Notes under the pieces: model-generated
Told to the model about the DNA's origin: nothing
What the model saw: the letters and a program-made list of their open reading frames with translations, nothing else
Database searches by the model: none
Position numbers and translations under genes: made by a program
Part shown: positions 56,758 through 64,000 of the stretch, one piece after another
How the letters are laid out: each line of letters starts with the position of its first letter
Position numbering within the stretch: the first letter of the stretch is position 1
Assembly (NCBI GenBank): GCA_948567375.1
Contig: OX419759.1
Coordinates: 47,892,593 to 47,956,592, forward strand
Reading direction: 5' to 3'
Length of the DNA stretch: 64,000 nt
Source of the DNA: Lunularia cruciata
Taxonomy: Eukaryota > Streptophyta > Marchantiopsida > Lunulariales > Lunulariaceae

Positions 56758-57264
56758 TTATTCTTCCTTCTTTGTGTACTCTTTGACCGTGTTTTCTTCT
56801 GGATTATACATGAAACAGAGTGTGATATCATTATTAAAAACCATGTACATCTGGGCACGAGGCAAATTGGTTTTGGGAATAGTCCAGCGCAGCAGGTGCT
56901 TCTAGCTACGAATTCGACTTAGAACCAACCCTTTGCATGTACATATAGGTGAAGACGCAACTCCCCAACACCCACGGGCACCACACATCTTTGGTACGGA
57001 GATGGTTTGCTTTCCGCCCAAAATAGTCGGTGCTTGACCGAAGGCAACCGGGTTGTTGTTGTTAACCACGAAGTTCATCTGGGCCTCAAGGTAACCGTGG
57101 CCACTGTGGTCAACCTGAACTTTCTCGCAAGAGACTCCGCCCCCAGGGAGATTTGGAGGGAGATTTGGAGGCCCTTCCCCAGCGTGATTGGGAGCGAAGC
57201 CCGATGATTGCCTGAGGATCGCTCCGTGGACACAAGTTCCATGTTTTAAAGGACATCGGGTGAT
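56758..57264 (-). pseudogene. Unidentified open stretch, GC-richer, one in-frame TAG
   Basis: A minus-strand frame opens after TAA at 57265-57267 and runs 120 codons to TAG (56902-56904). It then continues in the same frame for 47 codons to TAA (56758-56760). Peptides include HGTCVHGAIL, VDHSGHGYLEAQMNFVVNNN, NPVAFGQAPTILGGKQTISV, KTNLPRAQMYMVFNNDI and NPEENTVKEYTKKEE. The length, composition and in-frame continuation after the TAG suggest a former coding region. No start codon is obvious and the family is not recognised. Confidence 0.4.
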
Positions 57265-58389
57265 TTAAATGGGAAATTTACGAATTTCTGATCGGACCCC
57301 GAACCACTGTCCGCAAGATTTCTGTTAGGGTATTGTAAAAAAAGACTTTTACATATATGAATAGTACGAATACGAAAAAGAAATTTACTCGTTTATAGTC
57401 CAGGCAGCATTGTTTGGAAGAAATTTCTATTTCAATGGTGGGTTGATGTTTCCGCGTTAGATTAGTTAGAGGTAATTATAATATAATTAATCATTTTAGA
57501 GGGGGAAGAATATTAACTTGTGGAATATTCATTATTTCTTTCTAACTAAAGCTTAGAAACCCATCGGTAAGCCTCAACCTACCATAAAATATAACTAATC
57601 ATCTTTCTTCTTCTGATCTAGTAAGGGTGGATGTAATCCGGGTACCATAAAATATCCCTTATTGCATACTCTTATCACGTCCATAAAATTTTTCCTCAAG
57701 TACTGTACATATAGTTACAGCTTTTCTAAATTACCCCCCTATCCCTTAGATTGAATTGTTGAAAAGTACCTTTCAGAGAGAAGTACATATAGCATTGATA
57801 TAGCATGGAACTATACTAGAGTTTATAGATAACACCTAATATCCAATATCCAATTAGTATCCTGTTAGAGTATTTAGGTTGTACCTTTGAGTAACTCGTT
57901 TATTCGATCAAGATATTTTCTTTATGAAAGTGTAAGATAGGGTATGGATACACATTGCGCAATGCATCAAGAGTGATAGAAGCTTTTTCTTGGACGCAGA
58001 GACACTGAGATACTAGAAGAGATTTTCCAGATCTGAGAGTAAATTGGAACACAATGGGAACAAGGACATATAATATAGATTAGTTGATTTAATGGAGAGA
58101 ATTTATTGATTTGGAAATTCAAGATGATGATTGTTTTCAAATCAAAGGGACTTATAGGATTGTTAATGAGCTAGAGACTATAGAACAAACCATAGTAGAT
58201 GCAGGAGAGAATGATTGGTAGAGCAAGAATAATGATAATGATGTAGAATGTATATCTATGCATCCATCAAAGAGAAATATTTATAGAGACTAATCAATTG
58301 TAGAACCACAAACCAGATGTGGAGTAGATAAATTATGCTACATGAGCAATGTGCTTCAAAGAACAACCGCATTCTCTTGTAGTAAAGAC
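57265..58389. other. AT-rich spacer without recognised gene
   Basis: No open frame of note. Repetitive 'gataatgatgtag' type AT-rich sequence near 58230-58260. It ends at the hairpin that marks the start of the right arm. Confidence 0.4.
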
Positions 58390-58455
58390 GGGCATGGGAC
58401 AGGCTTGTGCAAAACGAATGGAGTCACTCGTTTGGCACAATCCTGCCCCATGCCC
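58390..58455. repeat. 28-bp-stem hairpin at inner edge of right arm
   Basis: 'gggcatgggacaggcttgtg' plus 'caaaacga' (58390-58417) pairs with 58428-58455 around a 10-base loop, with about 4 mismatches. The left arm has a partly degraded version (52321-52376). It sits exactly at the inner limit of the inverted duplication. It might be a small foldback element or a hairpin involved in forming the duplication. Confidence 0.75.
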
Positions 58456-59589
58456 TTCTTGGGGTGGTACCTCGTTAAATGGTTATAGCTTTAGAGAGTA
58501 AACAGTCATTGAAACTCAGCCGTTAATAATTTGTTCGATGATTTCTATGTAAAACTGTACCTTATACAAAAAGGGCAAGCTCTTGCTTATGTTTCAGGAC
58601 GGATAAGTCACAAGTCACATCCGCAAATAGGATATACCATCATTGTAAAGGAACATTTCTAAACTGAAGGTGGTCTTCGATTCAATGAATCGGGTATCCA
58701 ATAGTCTTGCAATTGAGACCTATCAGGCGTTGTACAATCCAGAATGATTCCAGTTCTGTAGGTGTGCATTACTATTCACAGCTACAGAAACTCCATCCAT
58801 GGAAGATCAAAAGATATCCACGTCAAAGAATCGTTGATATCCTATGTATCGCGTCGTCTCGGTCGTCTCGGTGGACAACATACACGTTTGTTTTGTATCC
58901 TGTACTCAGCTTCACAGATTGGATTAAATTTTGAAGCTGGAATCAAACACATTCCACAGTGCATCCAATTTCTTACAACTCTATCAACTTTATCTGTGCA
59001 TCATTGATTTTGTTTTCTCGTTTAGCTGGGCACAGCCTGGAATTACATGTAACTTCTCTGCGCATATAATCTCGGCATCCTATATCCAGCACTAGCACTA
59101 ATTCCATGACACTCTGCCTCCATCTCCTACCCACTAAAACACTTCTCACTTGCAGCCACCGTATTAACATTGGACTTTTGTCTGTCCCTGCCAGCTCTAC
59201 CTTAGATGAGATACAAAAGATTTCTGCCGGTGCTTTTGCTCTTCAAAGACTCTGTTAAGCGTCTCCCATGCCTGGAGCCCAATTCCGGTTATCACAGATC
59301 TCTGTTTTGGATTTCTTTCCTGCACTCGAGTTTGAAGTTCATGACTTTCGGTTGTTAAGTCGCATGATGCTGGTGAGATGCATCACACAGAACTTAACCA
59401 AGTGACTTCTTCAAAGCCTCTTTTCTTGGACCCTATACCAGATGGAAACGGGAGCCTTAAGGACCGTGGCACATGCGGACAGGAGACTCCTCCACCAACG
59501 TCGTAGTCGAAATTATCGCCTCTTACTCTCCTCTGATCTGTCTTCTGAAACTCTGTAAAAACTTCTGTGCTGTGTTGAGATCGAACTTC

Positions 59590-60246
59590 TCATTCCCAGT
59601 TAGATCCCCCGTAACCTGCACTCGAATCTGCCCACTGATTTCTAAAAGGTATTACCGAGAAGCCTGGATGGCCACATCCAGGCTGGGCGATGTTCCCCAA
59701 CTCCGGAAATCCACAGGTTTGACTGGATATCCCAACCTCCAGCGGCACTGTGTTATTTCCGCAATTTCCATTCGGAAGCCTCATCGTTCCTTGGGAAATT
59801 CCACGAAAGATGCTTGAAGGTGGAAAACTCCCGAATGGTGCTTGAAGGTGTGAAGTGAACCCACTCGTTATATTATTCTCTTGCACCACTGCCTTGAGCT
59901 CCTCCCTCTCTTGCATCTCCTCACTATCCAATTCCCCTCGTGTTCCAGTGAGCTCAGCCGTTACCAGCTTGAGCAAAGTGGCGAGATCTTCTATAAACCC
60001 GATCACTCCTCTAGGCGGGTCTTGCATACGCATCGTGGCCTCTTCAGCCAAGGTCCATGCGCATTGTGCCCGACACGCCGATGGGAGACGGTTCAGGAGT
60101 TTCTTAGTGTTACTTGCTCCGTATACCTTGTGAAGAACAGAAAACCTCGGTTGAAATTCTAGAGGGAAATACTGAAAAAAGGCGCAATCCTCGTTACATT
60201 TGCGGCGCATAAGTCGGCAGGCAGCACAAGGAGACCGGTTAGCCAT
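59590..60246 (-). CDS. LBD: LOB-domain (LBD/AS2-like) transcription factor
   Basis: A 218-residue intact frame from ATG 60244-60246 to TGA 59590-59592. The LOB-domain C block has C7-X2-C10-X6-C17-X3-C21 (CAACRLMRRKCNEDC), the plant-specific zinc-finger-like DNA-binding motif. The GAS block follows (FSVLHKVYGASNTKKLLNRL, residues 35-54) with Gly43-Ala44-Ser45. The third, leucine-zipper-like part is unusual: the common 'RxDAVxSLxYEAxARxRDPVYGCVG' region reads RAQCAWTLAEEATMRMQDPP then RGVIGFIEDLATLLKLV, so the leucine repeat is weak. The C-terminal half is Gly/Asn/Pro/Ser-rich, as is common. LBD proteins control organ boundaries and lateral-organ or root development in the nucleus. Many LBD genes have one intron; this one has none. 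It lies in the right arm only; the left arm lost it. Confidence 0.88.
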   Translation of the reverse strand: MANRSPCAACRLMRRKCNEDCAFFQYFPLEFQPRFSVLHKVYGASNTKKLLNRLPSACRAQCAWTLAEEATMRMQDPPRGVIGFIEDLATLLKLVTAELTGTRGELDSEEMQEREELKAVVQENNITSGFTSHLQAPFGSFPPSSIFRGISQGTMRLPNGNCGNNTVPLEVGISSQTCGFPELGNIAQPGCGHPGFSVIPFRNQWADSSAGYGGSNWE

Positions 60247-60930
60247 TGGACAACAGATTACCGACAGGGTTACAAGCGTTGCAAGGAAATTGTGAAGGCT
60301 TCAGAAGAACCGAGAGCAACCTCTTGACTCCGTACTAGCTTACCCAATTGGAGAAACTGGTAGGATATGGAGTAGAGCGCACAACAAAGATGAATCTACA
60401 CTGAGAGAATAGTGGGAGTGCTAAACTGGTTAACAATTAGTAGACAGGAGGCCACCTCCAACCGACGGTCGATCCACGCTACACGAAGGCTAGTAGGGTA
60501 TGTGCGTAATCAACACTCTAGATGTAGCATATTCGTCATTCATTAGCTGTAGAAATAACCAATCGGGTAGGTTGGTTTTTTCTACCACTAATGAATGGCT
60601 GACAGGTCCGTTCTATTCTTAGGTTTGTAAAGGACCTCCATTCCCCCACTGCCTGAATCTGAATGAACCGGTCCTCCGAGCTCAAATCCAACATAATACT
60701 CTCGTATTTAGGACTGTCCTCTTCTTACTAAGCTAATACCTTCATTCATTTTGCATCAAATATGGTGAGGTCATTAAATAACATCATTATTAACTGATGG
60801 CCAATTGGAATACCTTCCTGCATTTTCCATCAAGTATAGTCCGCTCATAAATAACATCATTACTAACTGATGGCAAGTTTCTGATGTACCAATGAGATTT
60901 CGAAGTACCTATCTTTGTGGAAGAGTTGCA
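60247..60930 (-). promoter_or_regulatory. Upstream region of the LBD gene, conserved in the left arm
   Basis: This 700-bp region precedes the LBD start codon and is matched by 51200-51887 in inverse orientation at about 90% identity. It contains a 26-bp-stem hairpin (60537-60597). No clear TATA box was chosen. Conservation simply reflects the duplication and does not by itself show function. Confidence 0.4.
60537..60597. repeat. 26-bp-stem hairpin upstream of LBD gene
   Basis: 'cattcattagctgtagaaat' plus 'aaccaa' pairs with 'ttggttttttctaccactaa' plus 'tgaatg' around a 9-base loop with 3 mismatches. The counterpart in the left arm (51557-51614) is shorter. It could be a small foldback (MITE-like) insertion that predates the duplication. 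Confidence 0.75.
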
Positions 60931-61020
60931 TGCAGTTCTCCACTCCTAGGTCCCCACGTTCTTCCTCTACGTATACGACTATCGTCTAAAACAAAAGAAA
61001 CTCCTGCAATAGCTAACCAG

Positions 61021-61450
61021 CTAGCTTGTGACGGAAACCGGGACGTGGACTCCAAGTTTAGGCAGAATCCTGGCAGCAAGTTCTTCATTTCTGTGGTATC
61101 TGCGTACTCTTTGCTTTCCGTTGAAGAAGTGCTTCCCGCGCCATTCAAATACATTGGGTTCGAAGGGAATCAAATGTCGCATTTTCAGGTTTGGACACGG
61201 AGCTGAACCTTCCTATGTAATTGAAGGGAATATGCTTTAAGAATGTAATCATTGAAGCAAGGACACTGTTGTAATCATTGAAGCAAGGACCCATTTCTTC
61301 CGTGTCGTCTGCATCTGTTGTGCTCATCCATGTTATAAGCTTCCACGGCCGTTCTCCGTCTCTATCAGTATATGGTAGGGGAATCATGTTTTCGCTTTTC
61401 AGATTGTCGAGGGTTAATGAGGGACTCTTCGCTCCAACATGCAGTCGCAC
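61021..61450 (-). pseudogene. Two exon-like coding pieces, right-arm copy, unidentified
   Basis: Minus strand. The first piece (about 61295-61450) reads SLTLDNLKSENMIPLPYTDR, then DGERPWKLITWMSTTDADDT. The second (61021-61212) reads HLIPFEPNVFEWRGKHFFNG, then KQRVRRYHRNEELAARILPK and LGVHV before TAG. The same two peptides occur in the left arm. The pieces are in different frames about 80 bp apart, which would fit a short intron or a frameshift. The identity is unknown; it lies 775 bp upstream of the LBD gene on the same strand. Confidence 0.45.
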
Positions 61451-62089
61451 AGAAAACTGGCGTAGATGTTGATCTAAACCTTAGACCTTAAACCTGATCC
61501 AAACGAGATTTCAAACCTTAGACGAAACAGCAATTTTTTATCGATCTAACATTTAATGTTTCTTCGTCCTTCAAAATAAAACAAAATTTAATCATTTTAT
61601 GCTTCCTAGACCGACCTGGTGGAGCGTACACTTAATTAGGCAAATCTGAACTCAAGCAAGAGCTACCATTTACGAATGTTATTTAATTAATATACGTATA
61701 CACTCTCAGCAAATCTCATTTCGAGCAACAGAGGTATATTAATCTTGTTGCGGAAAACGTTTAGGCACGGACAGTCATACAAGTATGAACTATCAACTTT
61801 GAGAACATTCAACAAACTCCAATGTCAGATTGATCTTAAATCCGATGACAATAAGATCGTGATATGGATCCGATTAATTTCTTCTTCCTTTCATGCTCTT
61901 TATCTTTTACCAAATCTTATAATATCAATCTAGAACCCGTTGAAAGGGCAAAGATGTATCATTGGTATTATGATGTGTTGCATGTCAACTTTATGAAATC
62001 TTTAGGTTTCGGAGCCTGGTTGAGCATGATACTTGTAATATCGCCATTGAAGAATTTATTATAAAAGGATATGATCAGGTTATAATTCT

Positions 62090-62430
62090 CAATCTTTTGG
62101 ACATGGTACATTACACATGATGCAGAAGGCAAAAAATTACCTGAGAAGGCCAAAAATTGTGAGATTACTAAGGTAAGAGACGAAGTTGATCATGAGAAGG
62201 CAGCCTGTCTTGCTCATGAGGAGAGGACTGCAAAATTGGGAACAATCTAAAAGGAGAGATGTGCCTAGCATAATGCGGAGATAAGGAGAGCACATGCCGA
62301 GGCAAGAACTCTTATGCTTGTGATAGATTGACGGAGGGAGGAGTACCATAAGGACATAGAGCCCTGAGATAAGGAGATCACAGGGATGAAGGAAGACCTT
62401 GAAAAAGTGCAACTTCAGGCAATACACTAA
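62090..62430 (+). pseudogene. Coiled-coil TE ORF remnant in right arm
   Basis: The plus strand reads KVRDEVDHEKAACLAHEERT, then EIRRAHAEARTLMLVID, EEYHKDIEP and EITGMKEDLEKVQLQA with stops between. Composition and layout match the other coiled-coil repeat ORFs in the window. The left arm carries the inverse of the first 300 bases. Confidence 0.45.
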
Positions 62431-64000
62431 GAACTTCAAGGTGAAGCATGGAAGTCATATTGATCCAGAAGTTATTTCATAGGGATTCTCTAGTTGGATA
62501 CCCCGCACCACTAGTAGTACACATCTGGTCCTCCACTGCTCCCAAAACTAGATTCCATATGCCCATAGCATGGCAAACTGTTCCATACCAAGTCTTGCAT
62601 GTAGCATTACATGTCAAATGATTGCTGCTCTTGCAATGAGGAGGGCAAGGTCAAAGCAGTAGATTTGTTCTACCAAGATGAAGACCAACATTTCTTGCTG
62701 CAATTGCATGAAAGTGGCAAATGTCTCCTTCTTGAATCAGGTTTGGTCAATATAAGAAGGGATACCAAGCCAAGCGCTTCTTATCCACTCTACAAAATGT
62801 TTTAGCTGCCTCCTTGACTTGAATAACATTGATAAGTCCTGATTCCTGGAATGTCATGAACAGCGGTAAGGTCATAACCGGGGTAGGGTTATAGCTAGAC
62901 CCATGGTTTGGAGGAACTACTAGATGTAACCAGTCTTGGAAGTCATGGAGATCCTACGGGACTTGTTTGATGAACTCTAGTGGTGGAGCTGCTACTTGTT
63001 CAAGTGCCCACCTCACCATCATTGCCCATAAGCAACTTTCTAACCCCTTTATATATTTCATTTTTTGGGTGATCCTCACCTTCACTATGGGCTTTCAGTA
63101 CTCCGGGGCCTGAGAGGCTATCATGAAGTACAAGAATTTGGCTTCTAAGGAGATCATACTCTCTGCCCACTGCTTGACCAGTTCTACTGTTTCAGGGGGT
63201 AATTGTACTCCTTCTTTCCTTGCTGTTTTGGAAGTCAAGGTCTTGTTGAGTTCTCCTTCCATTTTTCTTGTTCCTTGTTTCCTTCCAGGAAGCCTGAGGC
63301 CCCGGGCCTATTCCCACTTCTGAGTCACTTCCCTTCTGTACTCTAGTCCATACTTTTGGGTCCCAACAATCTTGGCTCCCGTAGAAGGTCCAGTATTGTC
63401 CCCCAACTTGCAATGTTGTTCTTCCAATTGAAAGGGACTTATCTAACTCATCCCTTCTCTAGTAGATTCAAAAATGTAAACTCCCTTTGTAGAATTGGAG
63501 GCTCATCCTCTCCCACCAATTCCATCACACCCATTATACAAGTAGCCTCCATTGTGCTGCCCACATTTTGACACACATTTTGACACTCATATCAGCCCTT
63601 CCTTGGCTGGTAACCTTGTTGTTGTAACTTTAGGGATTTGGGGCTACTTGTGCCGGTGTCGGGGAATTTTTTTGGCCTCAAGAGTGCACCGGGCACCTGG
63701 CTGCTTGTGCTTAGTTTGTCCTCAGCCTTCACAGAACTGGCTAGCTCACACACTTTCAGCTATGGTTTTGGGACCTGATGGTTCCTAGGAGAGGCTGGAA
63801 TTATTACGAACAACAACTAGTATTCTATTCAGCTCAACCAGGCCAGACTACTGAGTCAAACCTTTCATATAGACAGACTGAGAGCTCCTAAAATGGAGCT
63901 TCCATGATGCTAGTCACAGGTCAAACACACCATCATCTCAGCTCTACTAGACCTGCAAAATTTTCTTTCCTGTCCAGCCTTCTCTCTCTTGCAAGGTCCT
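62431..64000. other. TE-like DNA without intact gene
   Basis: 63290-63620 is the inverse of 49310-49690 (gag-linker-like Gly/Asn/Gln-rich reading on the minus strand). 62410-63290 is present only in the right arm. Beyond 63640 nothing recognisable was found up to the window end. Confidence 0.4.

Larger units (their letters stand above)
58390..63640. repeat. Right arm of large inverted duplication
   Basis: Inverse partner of 49310-52376. It is longer because it keeps the LBD gene with 3' flank (about 58830-60243) and an extra 880 bp (62410-63290). A short stretch at 60540-60700 ('ggtaggttggttttttctac', 'gaatgaaccggtcctccgag') and the 61500-61700 block align closely with 51470-51600 and 50400-50580. 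It ends at about 63640; beyond that the arms differ. Confidence 0.85.

Noticed and set aside
1-64000. tRNA, rRNA, CRISPR or bacterial-type operon signals.
   Set aside because: None was seen on either strand. The only tRNA-like sequence is the primer-site complement at 16733-16748.

Overview
The window is nuclear DNA from a seed plant with a large, transposon-filled genome. Evidence for this: plant-type Ty3/gypsy and Ty1/copia polyproteins, a tRNA-Asp-like primer site, a plant-specific LOB-domain (LBD) transcription factor and a calmodulin-like gene relic. The high density of old, nested, mutually diverged LTR elements and the AT-rich non-coding DNA suggest a gymnosperm, probably a conifer; that is inference, since no species-diagnostic sequence was seen. 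No prokaryotic operons, CRISPR arrays, tRNA or rRNA genes were found. All identities and boundaries were judged by eye. || Layout. 1-3085: a block almost identical to 39817-42902, holding the leader and LTR of a gypsy subfamily (A') plus an unidentified repeat ORF (D). 3186-9631: layered older elements (E LTRs, B repeats with a coiled-coil/acidic ORF, a decayed gag). 9632-17431: one recent, nearly complete Ty3/gypsy element (A) on the minus strand, with two 679-bp LTRs, primer site, polypurine tract, gag-PR-RT-RNaseH-INT and an extra pre-gag reading frame with two zinc-type motifs. It sits inside an older gypsy pol (17432-20394, tail at 9476-9631). 20395-35100: fragments of further gag, protease and coiled-coil ORFs on both strands. 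35087-37075: the 3' end of a chromovirus (integrase, chromodomain, polypurine tract, start of the 3' LTR), split by a solo A LTR (35617-36317); its LTR start carries a cluster of perfect heat-shock elements. 37510-42902: truncated A' element and second copy of the 3-kb block. 42903-46883: second D ORF, then a decayed copia element. || 49310-63640 differs: less repetitive, with host-gene character. Two inverted, roughly 10% diverged arms (49310-52376 and 58390-63640) flank a spacer of about 6 kb. The right arm carries an intact single-exon LBD gene (59590-60246, minus). The left arm keeps the matching upstream DNA to the ATG and the downstream DNA but has lost the coding sequence. The spacer contains a calmodulin-like pseudogene (54691-55519) and an unidentified open stretch (56758-57264). 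A 28-bp-stem hairpin lies at the inner edge of the right arm. || The LBD gene is the only intact host gene I can support; everything else is mobile-element sequence or gene relics. The best candidates for something undescribed are the pre-gag zinc-motif ORF of family A, the heat-shock-element array in the chromovirus LTR, the unidentified D and coiled-coil repeat ORFs, and the inverted duplication with differential loss of the LBD gene.
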